Source: Terrabacter sp. Root85
Lineage (GTDB): Bacteria > Actinomycetota > Actinomycetes > Actinomycetales > Dermatophilaceae
DNA: 64,000 nt
Reading direction: 5' to 3'
Assembly (NCBI RefSeq): GCF_001429185.1
Contig: NZ_LMIW01000010.1
Location: 310,001 to 374,000 of the forward strand
Part shown: one piece after another, positions 1-13,227 of the stretch
Layout of the letters: the number at the start of each line of letters is the position of its first letter
Position numbering within the stretch: the first letter of the stretch is position 1
Notes under the pieces: model-generated
Told to the model about the DNA's origin: nothing
What the model saw: the letters and a program-made list of their open reading frames with translations, nothing else
Database searches by the model: none
Program-made: the position numbers and the translations under genes

Positions 1-417
1 GAACCGCCCGCGACAGCTGCGTCCACGACACCCTCCGCGACACCCTCGGTCGCCGTCCCGGCCGACCTCACGATCCGACGGAAGACCTGGGGCGGCCTGT
101 GCCCGGGCGGTCCCTGCGGCTCCAGCCTCGTCGTCACCGCGTCCGGGGCATGGGTCCTGAGCTCCGAGGGCGCCACCAGGACCGGCACCCTCCCCTGGGC
201 CCGCGTCGTGGCCCTGGCCCTGGCTGCGCGCTCCAGCCATCTCGACACCGCCACCGGCACCCCGGACTGTGCCGCGAACCACGATGGCACGTCGGTCGCC
301 TACTCCTGGACCATCGACGGCGTCACCCGATCGGCCTCCTCGTGCGACCACCCGATCGACCGCAGCGACCCCCTCGCCGTTCAGGTCGAGGAGGTCGCGC
401 GGAGCATCAAGGCCTGA
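1..417 (+). CDS. C-terminal part of a secreted hypothetical protein (5' truncated)
   Basis: The reading frame is open from the first base to the TGA at 415-417, so the gene begins outside the window. The visible 138 residues start with a Pro/Thr/Ser/Ala-rich linker (about residues 1-20), typical of the stalk of an exported or lipid-anchored actinobacterial protein. A small globular domain follows with four cysteines (CPGGPC near residues 34-39, then one Cys in TPDCA and one in SSCD) that could form two disulfides. I do not recognise the family. An extracytoplasmic role is inferred only from the linker and cysteines; the signal peptide, if present, is off the left edge. Confidence 0.6.
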   Translation, partial: EPPATAASTTPSATPSVAVPADLTIRRKTWGGLCPGGPCGSSLVVTASGAWVLSSEGATRTGTLPWARVVALALAARSSHLDTATGTPDCAANHDGTSVAYSWTIDGVTRSASSCDHPIDRSDPLAVQVEEVARSIKA

Positions 418-490
418 CCGGATCGGTCAGCCGAGGGCGTCATCGCGCCCGCTCCGGGGTGGGCTGGTTTCGGCGAGCGCTCGGACGCAC

Positions 491-496
491 TACCGT
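491..496 (+). promoter_or_regulatory. Putative -10 box (TACCGT) of leaderless deaD mRNA
   Basis: TACCGT fits the actinobacterial TAnnnT -10 pattern and lies 6 bases before the GTG at 503, with no Shine-Dalgarno sequence between them. This places the transcription start at or next to the start codon. No clear -35 is visible. Confidence 0.45.
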
Positions 497-502
497 CGAG
501 TG

Positions 503-2329
<1,827 letters not shown>

Positions 2330-2663
2330 CCCCACCGAGCGGCCTCGTCGGCCTTCGGTCTCAGGTCCCACCGTCCGGCCGTTGACAGCGGAGCGCTCGG
2401 TCGAGGGGCTCCCGACGGCGCACGGTGCGCTCCCCCCTGTGCAGCACACCCTGCCGTTCCGTCAGCCCGTGCCGGGCCCCGGCTCCCTGAACGCCGACGA
2501 ACCTCCACGAACTCGTCCAACCCCCACCCTCGTCGTGCCATTCTGAAGGCCGGAGCGGATCACTGTCGAGTGTCGTTTCAGACACCTTGACGGCGACCGC
2601 GCTCGGCTCTTCGCAGGGCTTCGGCTGACGGCGGCGGCACTCGCCCTCGTTGGAGGAGGAGAC
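2330..2663. other. Intergenic stretch, no gene seen
   Basis: 334 bases between deaD and the LuxR-type regulator. I see no convincing coding frame, strong terminator or RNA gene. It must carry the promoter of the downstream gene, but no confident -10/-35 pair can be picked. Just before 2664 there is a strong ribosome-binding site (GGAGGAGGAG). Confidence 0.4.
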
Positions 2664-3470
2664 ATGGTGCTCAGTCGACAGGTGGCGTCCGCCAGCGTGG
2701 CGCGAGACCTCGCTGTGGCTGCCGCGCGCGGCGAGCCCTTGTTGCCGTTGCTGCCCGCCGTCGTCGAGGTCCTCCGAGCCGACACGGGCGTGGGGCTCAC
2801 CCGCCTACGTCGGACCGGCCAGGGCATCGACGTGTCGGTGGATGTCGCCGGTTCGGCCCCGATCACGCCGGCCATGGGTCGCCTCGCCGCCGAGGTCGCC
2901 GACCGGCACCCGGCGATCCCCGTGCTTTCGACCGCCGGAGCGGTCCGGGTCAGCGACCTCGTCCCGATCAGGGACTTCTGGCACACGGACGTCTACGAGC
3001 GGATGCACGGACACGTCGGCGGGCGATACCCGGTGGCGATCATGCTCCACAGCTCCGCGACCGACGTCGTGTTCCTCGGCGCCCACCGCGGCACCGTCGA
3101 CTTCAGCACGGAGGACCTCCTGCTGCTCGAGGCGATCCAGCGCCCACTCGTGGCGGCGCTGGCGTTCCGGGCCGCGCTCGACGAAGCCATCGCGGTGCTC
3201 AGCGACGACGGGATGGCGCTGAGCTGCGGCTCCCTCAGCGAGGACCTGGCGCCGATCGCCGCCCTCTGCGCCGCCTACCGCCCCACCCAGCGCGAGGCGG
3301 AGGTGCTGAGCCTCGCTGCCGCCGGGTGGACCAACCTGCGCATCGCCCGCCGGCTCGGCATCACCGAGCGCACCGTGCGCAAGCACCTCAGCTCCGTCTA
3401 CGAGCAGTCGGGTCGCCGCGGCAGAGCGTCCGCCGCGGCATGGTGGGCGGCCCAGCAGGACCACGGCTGA
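2664..3470 (+). CDS. LuxR-family transcriptional regulator
   Basis: 268-residue DNA-binding regulator. The C-terminal quarter (about residues 205-260) is a GerE/LuxR helix-turn-helix: TQREAEVLSLAAAGWTN, then IARRLGITERTVRKHLSSV. The first 190 residues look like a GAF-type sensory fold with alternating strands and helices; no receiver-domain Asp or Walker A is visible, so it is neither a NarL-type response regulator nor a MalT-like ATPase. ATG 2664 is chosen because GGAGGAGGAG lies 5-6 bases upstream, the strongest Shine-Dalgarno in this part of the window. It is monocistronic; the next gene has its own leaderless promoter. Ligand and targets cannot be read from sequence. Confidence 0.85.
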   Translation: MVLSRQVASASVARDLAVAAARGEPLLPLLPAVVEVLRADTGVGLTRLRRTGQGIDVSVDVAGSAPITPAMGRLAAEVADRHPAIPVLSTAGAVRVSDLVPIRDFWHTDVYERMHGHVGGRYPVAIMLHSSATDVVFLGAHRGTVDFSTEDLLLLEAIQRPLVAALAFRAALDEAIAVLSDDGMALSCGSLSEDLAPIAALCAAYRPTQREAEVLSLAAAGWTNLRIARRLGITERTVRKHLSSVYEQSGRRGRASAAAWWAAQQDHG

Positions 3471-3517
3471 GCGATGGCGTATGCCGTCCGCTCCGGCCCG
3501 CGCCCCCGACCTTCTCG

Positions 3518-3523
3518 TAGGGT
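3518..3523 (+). promoter_or_regulatory. Putative -10 box (TAGGGT) of a leaderless gene
   Basis: TAGGGT ends 6 bases before ATG 3530 with no ribosome-binding site in between, the same layout as at 491-503 (deaD) and 60054-60046 (nth, minus strand). The transcript therefore probably starts at the A of the ATG. Confidence 0.5.
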
Positions 3524-3529
3524 CGGCAC

Positions 3530-4267
3530 ATGGGGGACGACTTGACCGCACCACTGCCGGTGCGGCGCGTGCGACGGTCGACCGACGCCACGCTCACCCC
3601 CACACAGTGGCCGGCGACTCTGGCCCCGATCGCGCACGTCCTCGACGGAGGCCTCGACCTCGCACCCGCGACGATCGTCGTCGGTGAGAACGGCACCGGG
3701 AAGTCCACGTTCGTCGAAGCGGTCGCGGTGGCATACGGCCTCGCTCCCGAAGGCGGCTCGACGGGCGCCCTGCACGCCACGCGCCCGACGGAGTCGCCTC
3801 TGTCACAGTCGATCTCACTGGAGCGGGGTGCGGGCGCCTCGAGATGGGGCTACTTCCTGCGCGCCGAGACGATGCACGGCCTGTTCACCTACCTCGAGGA
3901 CAACCCGTCGCGTCGCCCCGAGCCGCGCTTCCACGAGCTGAGCCACGGAGAGTCGTTCCTCGCGATGCTCAACTCGGACCGCTTCACCGGTGAGGGCTTC
4001 TTCGTCATGGACGAGCCCGAGGCCGGACTGTCGTTCCACGCACAGCTCGCGCTCGTCGGGGCCCTGATCCAGCTCGTCTCGCAGCCGGGCGTGCAGGTCC
4101 TCATCGCGACCCACTCGCCCGTCGTGGCGAGCCTGCCCGGTGCGCTGATCCTCGAGTTCGACGAGGACGGCATCCACGAGCGGGCCTGGGACGACCTCGA
4201 CGTCGTCGACCACCACCGCCGCTTCCTCGAAGCGCCAGAGCGCTACCTGCGACACCTCCGCTACTGA
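3530..4267 (+). CDS. ABC-type / AAA_21-like ATPase
   Basis: 245-residue soluble ATPase with a complete ABC nucleotide-binding set: Walker A GENGTGKST (about 51-59), signature LSHGES (about 137-142), Walker B FFVMDEPEAGLS (about 158-169) and the switch His in ATHSP (about 195). It has no membrane segment and no permease neighbour. The architecture (DEPEAGLS, strand-helix spacing) matches RecF/OLD-like stand-alone ATPases rather than transporter subunits. The physiological role is unknown. The start at ATG 3530 is supported by the leaderless -10 box. The 3' end overlaps the convergent acyltransferase gene by 7 bases, so the two transcripts are antisense at their ends. Confidence 0.85.
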   Translation: MGDDLTAPLPVRRVRRSTDATLTPTQWPATLAPIAHVLDGGLDLAPATIVVGENGTGKSTFVEAVAVAYGLAPEGGSTGALHATRPTESPLSQSISLERGAGASRWGYFLRAETMHGLFTYLEDNPSRRPEPRFHELSHGESFLAMLNSDRFTGEGFFVMDEPEAGLSFHAQLALVGALIQLVSQPGVQVLIATHSPVVASLPGALILEFDEDGIHERAWDDLDVVDHHRRFLEAPERYLRHLRY

Positions 4268-5346
4268 GCCGGCGCGACCGTCTCGAGGGGGACGACGGGA
4301 GTGGGCCGCCCACCAACGGGGACCAAGCGACGCAGTCGCATCGACGGCCGCTCGACGAGCAGCCACGACGCCCATGCGACAGGCACGGTGATGGCGACGG
4401 ACAACACCGCGAACCAGACCGAGCCGACTGATGCTGCGACCCCAGCGATGATCATCAGCTGCTGGAGCGGATAGGCGAAGAGATACAGCCCGTATGAGAT
4501 GTCGTGACGCGTGCCGACGCGTAGCGGCAGACGCGCACCGAGCCAGAGCAGGGCAAACGCGAGCGGCAAGGGGGCGACAGCGAGGTAGAGCGTGTGGTTG
4601 GACGCCAAGCACCCAGTCACGACGCCGGCGGCGGCAACCGCCATCCATGGCGACGACGGCAGCCGCTCGCGGATGAACCACAGCAGCACCCCCGCCGCGA
4701 AGAAGGCCCAGAGGCGGGCCAGGTCGGGGTCGAAACGTGGCGCGACTCCCGCGCCGAACTGCATCGTCGTCAGCACGGACAAACCGATCAGAATGCGGGA
4801 TGCAGTGCGCGCCCCGAAGCCAGGCAAAGCCACGAGGAGTCCGAAGAAGAGGTATGCGCCGGCCTCGAAAGTGAGCGTCCAGAGCGGCCCGTTCCACAGA
4901 CCCGCGTAGGGGACGCCGTGCGGGCTGCCGCCGATGCCGAGGATCGGCGTGACGAGCATGGAGTTCCATGTGACGTACTTGCCCGCCTCGTCCCATGCAT
5001 ACGGGGAGCTCGTGATCTTTGCGGAGACGGGCGCCACGACCAGAGCGGTGAACAGGAGAACCGCCCAGTAGGCGGGCACGATCCGTAGGGCTCTTCGCCA
5101 GAGATATGGCCGCATGCCCATCCTCGTGCGACTTCCGGTGATGAGGAAGCCCGAGATGGCGAAGAATCCGTCCACCGCGAAGCCACCGGCATACGGCATC
5201 GGTCCACCCGGACCGTGGACCAGCGAGTAGGAGTGCTCCAGGATCACGATCGATGCGAGAACGAGGCGCAGGGCGTTGAGGGCGTTGTCACCCCCAGTGA
5301 GACCCACGTGCAGTCGCTCGGCTCCCCCGCTCCCCCTAACTGGCAT
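4261..5346 (-). CDS. Acyltransferase family 3 (OafA/YrhL-like) membrane protein
   Basis: Polytopic membrane O-acyltransferase of about 361 residues, expected to acetylate or acylate cell-surface polysaccharide. The N-terminal helix carries ALRLVLASIVILEHS with the family-typical His, followed by GFFAISGFLITGS and a first Arg-rich cytoplasmic loop (RPYLWRRALRIVPAY). About ten hydrophobic helices follow and the protein ends soon after the last helix, so no SGNH domain is present. The start is uncertain: ATG 5346 is given, but TTG 5373 and GTG 5307 (the latter preceded by a GGGGGAG-like purine run) are in frame. Its 3' end overlaps the ATPase gene convergently. Confidence 0.85.
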   Translation of the reverse strand: MPVRGSGGAERLHVGLTGGDNALNALRLVLASIVILEHSYSLVHGPGGPMPYAGGFAVDGFFAISGFLITGSRTRMGMRPYLWRRALRIVPAYWAVLLFTALVVAPVSAKITSSPYAWDEAGKYVTWNSMLVTPILGIGGSPHGVPYAGLWNGPLWTLTFEAGAYLFFGLLVALPGFGARTASRILIGLSVLTTMQFGAGVAPRFDPDLARLWAFFAAGVLLWFIRERLPSSPWMAVAAAGVVTGCLASNHTLYLAVAPLPLAFALLWLGARLPLRVGTRHDISYGLYLFAYPLQQLMIIAGVAASVGSVWFAVLSVAITVPVAWASWLLVERPSMRLRRLVPVGGRPTPVVPLETVAPAQ

Positions 5347-5481
5347 GGGGCCAGCGTGCACGAGCCACGACAACGTGACAGATGAACGCGAAATCCTTTG
5401 GTATCAAGGAGATTCGATAACATCCCAAATGGTCACGAATGGGACCCGCTCAGGGTCGACGCGCGATCTGTCGGCCGCGCC

Positions 5482-6906
5482 TCATTCTTCCAGGAGGACG
5501 TAGTCGGCCGTCTGGCTCACAAGGTGCCAGACGCCGGAGGCACGCATGGCTGGAACGACGGAGGCGTCTGATGGCAGGACGGCATGGGTGCAGCCGACCT
5601 GGGCGGCATAGTCCTGCCAACCCGGCTCGGCGGCGACGAAGCCGAGGTAGGTCCTGATGCGCTCCACGGTGTAGAGCTCGACGCGGGTGTCCATCGTGGG
5701 ACGCAGTCCGGGATGGCGGAGCATGAGCCACCCACCGTCAGCCTGGTCGTTGCACACGACAGTGCCGGCAGGGAGCCGGTCGAGCGCGGCGTCCAGCCCG
5801 TTCGGTCCGATCCCGGGCGAAGCCGCAGCCACCGGGGCGAGGACGGCCGCCAGCACGAGGCTCAGGCCGCTCGAGAGCAGCACCGCGAGCCGCTCACTGC
5901 GCGGGACGGCGGAGCCGTTCTGTCGGGCCAGTCGTTGGAGTGCCAGGGCGGCCAACGGCGCCAGCACGACCGCGGCAAGCCCGGTGGTTCGGGACCACGT
6001 GACTGCGAGCACCAGGCCCAGGACAGCAAGCAGCGCGACCGTCCACTCCCCACGGCCGCGGACGACCTGGTCCACGACCACCACGGCTACGAGCAGCAAC
6101 GCCGCGAGCATCCCCGGGCTAGTCAGGCCCGGGGCCTGCCACTCGTTGATCAGCCCGGTCACACCACTCACCTGGAAGGGCGAGATGAAGAGTCGAGGTC
6201 CCACAGGCGTCAAGGCACCGACGGCCACTGAGAGCACCGGCACCGCGGCGAGCCGCGCCGCCTCGCCAAGGGAGAGGCGTCGCTCGAGGAACATCCCGAC
6301 CACGACAACGCCACCGAGGACGGGACCGATGAACCACATGCCGTGGCTGCACGCCCAGAGCCAGGTGAGCGGTACAAGCCACCAGCGAGCACGTCCGTCC
6401 TCGCGGGTCAGGAGCCACGCGCTCGTCGTGACCGCTGCCAGAGCGAACGTGACGAGCTGGGGTCTGGGCGAGAGGCTCCCGCTCAGGGCGACGAAGGTCA
6501 CCGCCAGAACGAGAGCCGAGACGAGGGCTGACGAACGGCGCCGGCACGCGGCATACACAGCGACGCCGACGAGCAGCGAGCCGAGGCAGAGCAGCCATGC
6601 GATGCCAGGGAGGCCGTATGCCGCGTGCGCCCCGTGCATGAGCACCTCGGGCAGCCACTGGTTGAGGATCCACACCTTCTCGGTCGCGGCGCCGAAGGGG
6701 TCATCGAGGACGAACTGCCTTGTCTGCGTGAGGTGCTCGCCAGCCACGATGTGCCAGTACGCGTCTGGGTCCTTGAGCGGTCCGAGCGGTTTGAGGGCGA
6801 ACAGTGCAAGGACCAGGGCGGGCAGGAGCCAGCCGAGCCGAGCCGCCGGTGAGCTCGGCCCGTGATCTTGGGCCGCACCGGGCCTCGGGTCCGTGACAAC
6901 GGCCAC
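5482..6906 (-). CDS. Polytopic membrane protein with extracytoplasmic C-terminal domain, end of the tad operon
   Basis: 474 residues with about ten hydrophobic helices (roughly residues 24-370) and a soluble tail (about 375-474) ending near the last base of the frame. An early loop holds DPDAYWHIVAGE and NQWLPEVLMHG, an arrangement seen in GT-C-like and PMT-like membrane glycosyltransferases, but I cannot assign a named family. GTG 6906 begins 8 bases after the tadC stop codon, so it is probably cotranscribed with the pilus genes. The gene at 16829-18223 looks like a paralogue: same size, helix pattern, W-x3-SHG / W-x-NLHG loop and soluble C-terminus. Surface or pilin glycosylation is a guess from context. 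Confidence 0.7.
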   Translation of the reverse strand: MAVVTDPRPGAAQDHGPSSPAARLGWLLPALVLALFALKPLGPLKDPDAYWHIVAGEHLTQTRQFVLDDPFGAATEKVWILNQWLPEVLMHGAHAAYGLPGIAWLLCLGSLLVGVAVYAACRRRSSALVSALVLAVTFVALSGSLSPRPQLVTFALAAVTTSAWLLTREDGRARWWLVPLTWLWACSHGMWFIGPVLGGVVVVGMFLERRLSLGEAARLAAVPVLSVAVGALTPVGPRLFISPFQVSGVTGLINEWQAPGLTSPGMLAALLLVAVVVVDQVVRGRGEWTVALLAVLGLVLAVTWSRTTGLAAVVLAPLAALALQRLARQNGSAVPRSERLAVLLSSGLSLVLAAVLAPVAAASPGIGPNGLDAALDRLPAGTVVCNDQADGGWLMLRHPGLRPTMDTRVELYTVERIRTYLGFVAAEPGWQDYAAQVGCTHAVLPSDASVVPAMRASGVWHLVSQTADYVLLEE

Positions 6907-6914
6907 GGTGTCGG

Positions 6915-7835
6915 TCAGCCGCCGCTGAAGGCCTGCATCATGCGGATGCCGCCTGGGCCGATGATGACGATGAAGAGCGCCGGCAAGATGCAGAACATCA
7001 GCGGGAAGAGGATCTTGATGGTGACCTTCTGGGCCTTCTCCTCCGCCTTCTGGCGACGGACGAGGCGCATGTTGACGGTCTGCTCGCGCAGGACGCCCGC
7101 GATAGGCAGACCGAGACGGTCAGCCTGGACCAGGGCGGTGATGAAGTTCTTCACCTCGGGCAGGGTGACCCGGTCGCCCATCGAGCTGAAGGCCTCGCCG
7201 CGCGACTTGCCGATCTGGATCTCGGACAGGACGCGGGCGAACTCGCCGGAGATCGGGCCTTTGACGTTTCGCGCCACCTGGAGCAGCGCTGAGTCGAATC
7301 CCTGCCCGGCCTCGACGCAGACGCTGAGCATGTCGAGAGCGTCGGCCAGGCTCTTACTCGTCTCTTCCTGCCTGCGCAGGGCGACATTCTTGATGAGCAG
7401 GTCTGGGAGGAAGAAGAGGGCGGCACCGCCGATCACGGCGAAAAGGAGGGCATTGGGCAGCTGGAACTTGCCGTAGAAGGCCCCGAGGACGACACCGATC
7501 AGGAGGGCCGCGCCCTTGATGCCGAGGATGCGCTCGACGGTCCAGCCCGCGGGGTTGCCCGCTTGGTCAAGAAGCTTCGTGTATCGGTCGTCCGCGCCTC
7601 CCGGCGACAGCGCTCGGGCCAGACCCTTCGTGCGCTCGAGGATGGGTGCCACCAGCCGGTCCTTGGCCGCAAGGTCGGTCGTGACGACCTCACGACGGTC
7701 GACCGAGGCGTCGATAAGCATGAGGGACTTGGCCACACCACGTGGCTCACCACTGCTGAAGCTGACGCTCAGCACTGCCACGAGGACACCGACTGCGAAG
7801 AGGCCCGCGGCGACGTAGACGGGGTTCAGGTTCAC
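6915..7835 (-). CDS. tadC: Tad pilus inner-membrane protein TadC (T2SSF domain)
   Basis: 306-residue inner-membrane platform protein of the Tad/Flp pilus. An N-terminal helix (about 5-27) is followed by a cytoplasmic linker, two central helices (about 110-160), and a T2SS-F domain (about 165-290) with the pattern LADALDMLSVCVEAGQGFDSALLQ split by charged residues, ending in a C-terminal helix. TadC pairs with TadB to form the platform on which the TadA ATPase acts. It starts at GTG 7835, one base from the TadB stop codon, so it is translationally coupled and late in the tad operon. Confidence 0.9.
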   Translation of the reverse strand: MNLNPVYVAAGLFAVGVLVAVLSVSFSSGEPRGVAKSLMLIDASVDRREVVTTDLAAKDRLVAPILERTKGLARALSPGGADDRYTKLLDQAGNPAGWTVERILGIKGAALLIGVVLGAFYGKFQLPNALLFAVIGGAALFFLPDLLIKNVALRRQEETSKSLADALDMLSVCVEAGQGFDSALLQVARNVKGPISGEFARVLSEIQIGKSRGEAFSSMGDRVTLPEVKNFITALVQADRLGLPIAGVLREQTVNMRLVRRQKAEEKAQKVTIKILFPLMFCILPALFIVIIGPGGIRMMQAFSGG

Positions 7836-7836
7836 G

Positions 7837-9821
7837 TCACACCTCGATCTTCACGACTTGACGCATCCAGACGATGCCGACACCAAGGGAGATGAGTCCA
7901 CCGACACACATGAAGAGACCCACGGTCGTCGTCCACAGGAGGCTGACGTACTCGTAGTTGACGCGCGTCATGTAGACGAAGATGAAGATGGGCAGCGCCA
8001 CGAGGATGTAGGCCGATAGCCGACCCTCGGCGGAGAGGGTAGCGACCTGCCGATGGAGCGACTCCCGCTCCCGGAGCGTGCCCGCGGTCGTGCGGAGCGT
8101 GTCGGCGAGGTTGCCGCCGACCTCGCGCTGGATGCGGATCGCCATGACCGTCCAGTGCATCGAGGTGCTCTCCATGCGGTCGGCCACCCGCTCGAGGGCA
8201 TCCGAGATGTCGGTGCCGATGCGCGTCTCTGCGAGGGCTCGGCTGAACTCCTTGCCCGCAGGCTCGGCGGCATCCCGGGCCACGGCGTCGAGGGCCTGCG
8301 GGAGTCCGAAACCACTGCGGAGGCTCGTCGAGATCAGGAGAAGGATCTGCGGCAGCTGGGCCTCGAACTTGCGGGCCCGTCGAGAGGCGGCGAAGCGCAG
8401 CCCGATTGGCATGATCAGCACGCCGAGGACCGCGCCGAAGATGAGGCCGACGACCTTCGCCTGCCCTGCGAGGACCAGGCCCAGAGCCATGGCGACGATG
8501 ACGGCAACGACGCGGAGCACGAGCCACTCCCCTGCCCGGAAGGGCAGGTCGGCTCGCTCGATGAGAGCCATCGTCTTGCTCGTCGACTTGCGGTCCTTCA
8601 TGACGCGGTCGCCCATGTCGAGCAGCTGCGCCGTGATGGTGCTCTGCGCGGCCTTCATCTCCTGGCGCGAGAGCGTCACCGTGTCGCCGACGACGTAGGA
8701 GTCGATCGAGGCGACGCGGCGCTCGCGCTTGGTCTGGAGCGTCGGCATGAGCGATGTTGAGAGCACGACGAAGAGGGCCAGCGCGAGCAGGCCACCCGCG
8801 ATGAAGGGCGTACGGTCCGTGATCGGGACCGGTCCCAGGCTGAGGCCCGCGGCCTGGGGCGCGGGGGCCGCGACCGGCGCGGGTGGCGACCCAGAAGGCC
8901 TCGGCGCCGTCGCCGGCGCCGCGAAAGTGACCTCCCGCGCGAAACCGAAGACGGTGCTGCCGGCGACGCCGGAGATCTCGTAACGGTGAAGACCGTTGAG
9001 CGGCTTGGGGATTGCTGACGAGAACTGGACCTGGCGGTTGAGGGCCTGCGCCGACGCCGCGAACGCAGCACTCACGCCGGCCGTGTTGTCGGCGGCCACG
9101 ACGGTCCCGCCGTTGGTGTCGGCGAACGCCTGAAGAGCCTTCGTCGCCTCGGGGTCGTTCGTGTTGAAACGCACGACGTCGACGCGGATGCCACCGGCCT
9201 TGAGCTTCGCGACCGCGTTCTTGAGGGCGAGAGCCTTGTTGTCGGCCACGGTGTCGGCACCATCGCTGAGGAGGACGATGCTCCGGTCTCCCGTCCCGCT
9301 CAGCGCGGCTGCGGCACTCTGCATGGCGGCATACAGGCTCGTGTCGCCGCGCGAGTCGAGGCCATTGATGACCCGCTGGGCTGCAGTTCGGTCGACGGTC
9401 GGCGCCAGATCGACGCCCGCGGTGTTGGCAAAGGAGGCGATCCCGACCTTGACGTCAGTCGGCACCGTCTTGAGGTAGGTCGCCGACGCCTTGCGCACCG
9501 TCGACATGCCCTGGGCACCCATCGAGCCGCTCGTGTCGATGACGAGCATCGCCCGCCGGTCGAGCTTGGCGGCCTGCTTGACGGTCGCGGGGAACGGCTC
9601 GTCGTCGACCTTCAACTTCAGTGTCTTGGGGTCGAGCTGCACGTCCTCCTTGCTGCGCAGCGTGATGACGCCGGTGACGGTCGAGCCCGAGCCCGACGAG
9701 GTCGCCTTGACATTGCTGAGCCCCACGGAGACGTCGTCGGCCCTCGCGATCCCGGCAGGCAGGACCACCAGACCGACCACGAGGGCGGTCAAACCGGTGA
9801 CGAGACGACGGGTCGAAGGGC

Positions 9822-9825
<4 letters not shown>
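7837..9825 (-). CDS. tadB: VWA-TadB fusion: signal peptide, von Willebrand factor A domain, TadB (T2SSF) domain
   Basis: 662 residues, roughly twice the usual TadB length. It begins with an export signal (about 1-29), a small beta domain (30-85), then a VWA domain with a full MIDAS set: DTSGSMG (about 93-99), the Thr of GDTSLY, and the Asp of LLSDGADT (about 85-270). A Pro/Ala linker (about 310-330) and a membrane helix lead into a typical TadB part: two helices, a T2SS-F domain (about 490-610) and two terminal helices. Topology therefore puts the metal-binding adhesion-type domain outside and the TadB domain inside. GTG 9825 overlaps the tadA stop (GTGA). The fusion is read through without a frameshift. 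Confidence 0.9.
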
Positions 9826-11215
<1,390 letters not shown>

Positions 11216-11219
<4 letters not shown>

Positions 11220-12388
11220 CTCTTGCTCCCGAAGAGTCCGAAGCTGCGCTTGGCGCCGTTCTGCAGGTCCTCGCCGAACCGGCGGCGGATCTCGTGGTCG
11301 GCGAGGTCGCGGATCGCGAGTGACACGGGGTTGCGCGGGTCGTCGAGGACGAGCGCGACGCCGCGGTTGACCGAGGCCGGCACCGTGAGGCTGTTGGGCA
11401 CGTTCGCCGAGATGGGCGCTTTGAGAGCGGCCTCGACGTCGTCGGGCTTGAGGCCGACCTTGGCGTCGGAGCGGTTGAGCACGATCGTGCGTGCCTCCCG
11501 CGAAGCGCCGAGCGTGTCGAGGGTGTTGATCGCGATGCGCAGGTTCTTGACCGCGGGGATGTCCAGCGTCGCGATGAGGACCGTGAGGTCGCTGACGTCG
11601 AAGGCCGCGAGGACGTGCTCGGTGAACGACGGCGGCGTGTCGACGAGGACATAGTCGTACTGTCCGCGCGCGACGCGGAGAAGTTCGATGATGACGTGTG
11701 ACGGGACGCGGTCTGCGTCGGCCGGGTCTGCCGGCGCCGCTATGACGTCGAGTCCGCTCTCCTCGTGACGTGTGACCACCGACTGGACGCCCTGGTCGTC
11801 GAGGTGCCCGCTCATGGCGACGACGTCTCGCACCGAGCCATGCGGCTGGAGCTGGAGGCTGATCGCGACGTCGCCGAACATGAGGTCGAGGTCGACCAGA
11901 AGCGTTTTGGCTCCGACGGAGGCGAGATAGACGGCGAGGTTGGTCGACATCGTCGTCTTGCCGACGCCGCCCTTGGCGCTGAAGACGGTGATGATCTTGC
12001 CGTCACGCCCTCCGACTGTGGTCCCGTGGCCGCTGAGCTGCTGCGTCAGCGCAACTGACCGGCGAACCGCGTCGGCGAGCGCCGTCTGGTCGTCGGCCTG
12101 GACGACCTCGCGGACGCCGCTGCGCAGGGCCTGCGCGAGCGCTGTCACGTCGAGGCGGTGGCGGAGCAGGATGACGCCGAGCTCCGGACGGTCGATCCGC
12201 TCGCGCTCGGCGAGCTCACACGCCGAGTCGAGGTCGATGTCGGGCCCGATGACGACGAGTGACTGGTTGCGGTCCTCCTCGAGGGCGCGGCTCACGCGCG
12301 GCGCCGAGTTGAGGTGGAGCGCGTCGCCGCCGAGGGCGAAGCGGTAGGTGTCCACCGCGGCCGGGTCGTAGTCCCAGAGGATCGTCAT
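11216..12388 (-). CDS. cpaE: CpaE/TadZ-like pilus localisation ATPase (MinD family)
   Basis: 390 residues. The N-terminal 120 residues form a degenerate receiver-like domain (CpaE type), followed by a MinD/ParA ATPase with a deviant Walker A FSAKGGVGKTT (about 135-145), Walker A' LLVDLDLMFGD and Walker B-like VLVDTPPSF. Members position the Tad machinery in the cell; the mycobacterial relative in the same position is Ssd (Rv3660c). It sits between cpaB and tadA with 4-base overlaps on both sides. No sign of truncation. Confidence 0.9.
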
Positions 12389-13182
12389 TGGCCGGTCACC
12401 GCATCTCGCAGCTGGAGGTCCGTGACCTCGGTCGACGGGTCGATCTTGACATCCGAGCCCCGTAGGCCCGCGTACAGCGTGCGGCGGTTGATCCCGTGGA
12501 TGAGGATGGCGGCATCCGTCGGCTTGACCGCGACGGTGACCAGGTAGCCACCGCTCGCCCCCGCGGCGGTGGCCGGCTGGCCTTCGACTGGAGCGGCCGC
12601 AGCTTGACCGGCGAGTGGCGCATCACCCATGGCGATCACAAGGACGTCAGGCAGGAGGAGGCTCGTGCCACTGACGTCGTTCTCGTTGAGGATCTTGGCC
12701 TCCGGCGTGTCCCTGAGGTCCTTGATTTTGTAGGTCTGGAAGAGCGCGATGTGCGATCCCGGCGTGACGAACTTGCCAACTCGAGCTGGGTCGGTGAGCG
12801 CGACAGACACGGCCAGCATCCCGGTCGGCACCTCGATCGCCTTCGTGCCCGCGGGCGTCGTCCCGAAGCGAGCCGCGAGGAGGTACTCGCCAGCTGGGAT
12901 GTCGGACGTCGCGAGCAGGGCGTTGTTGTCGGCGTTGATCTCCTGTAGGGCCCCGACCGGGACCGCCTTCGCGCTGACGGCGGTCTGGGCGATGAGCCCG
13001 GTCCGCTGAGCGTCCTTAAGGGTCGTGCCCGCCGGGACGGGTTGCTGAGCCACCCAGACGGGCGTCGGCGACGCCTCGGCGATGGCCCGGGCGTCGGCGT
13101 TGCGCGCATACATGATGACGAGCGCGCCACCACCGATGGCGAGTGCCAACGCCACGACGATGGCGAGAATGCGACGGTTCAT
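12385..13182 (-). CDS. cpaB: CpaB/RcpC-like pilus assembly protein (SAF domain)
   Basis: 265 residues: one N-terminal membrane anchor (about 5-27), then an extracytoplasmic SAF domain (about 42-105) with the VPAGTTLKDAQ entry, and an RcpC-type C-terminal domain containing VTVAVKPTDAAILI. CpaB proteins are accessory to the Tad pilus and are thought to bind peptidoglycan or help pore assembly. ATG 13182 is preceded by GGGGGGAT. Its stop overlaps the cpaE start by 4 bases. A 45-base gap separates it from the TadG-like gene upstream. Confidence 0.88.
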   Translation of the reverse strand: MNRRILAIVVALALAIGGGALVIMYARNADARAIAEASPTPVWVAQQPVPAGTTLKDAQRTGLIAQTAVSAKAVPVGALQEINADNNALLATSDIPAGEYLLAARFGTTPAGTKAIEVPTGMLAVSVALTDPARVGKFVTPGSHIALFQTYKIKDLRDTPEAKILNENDVSGTSLLLPDVLVIAMGDAPLAGQAAAAPVEGQPATAAGASGGYLVTVAVKPTDAAILIHGINRRTLYAGLRGSDVKIDPSTEVTDLQLRDAVTGQ

Positions 13183-13227
13183 GCGGAGATCCCCCCAGAG
13201 AAGAAATTCTTGGCTTTGCGTCTGGTG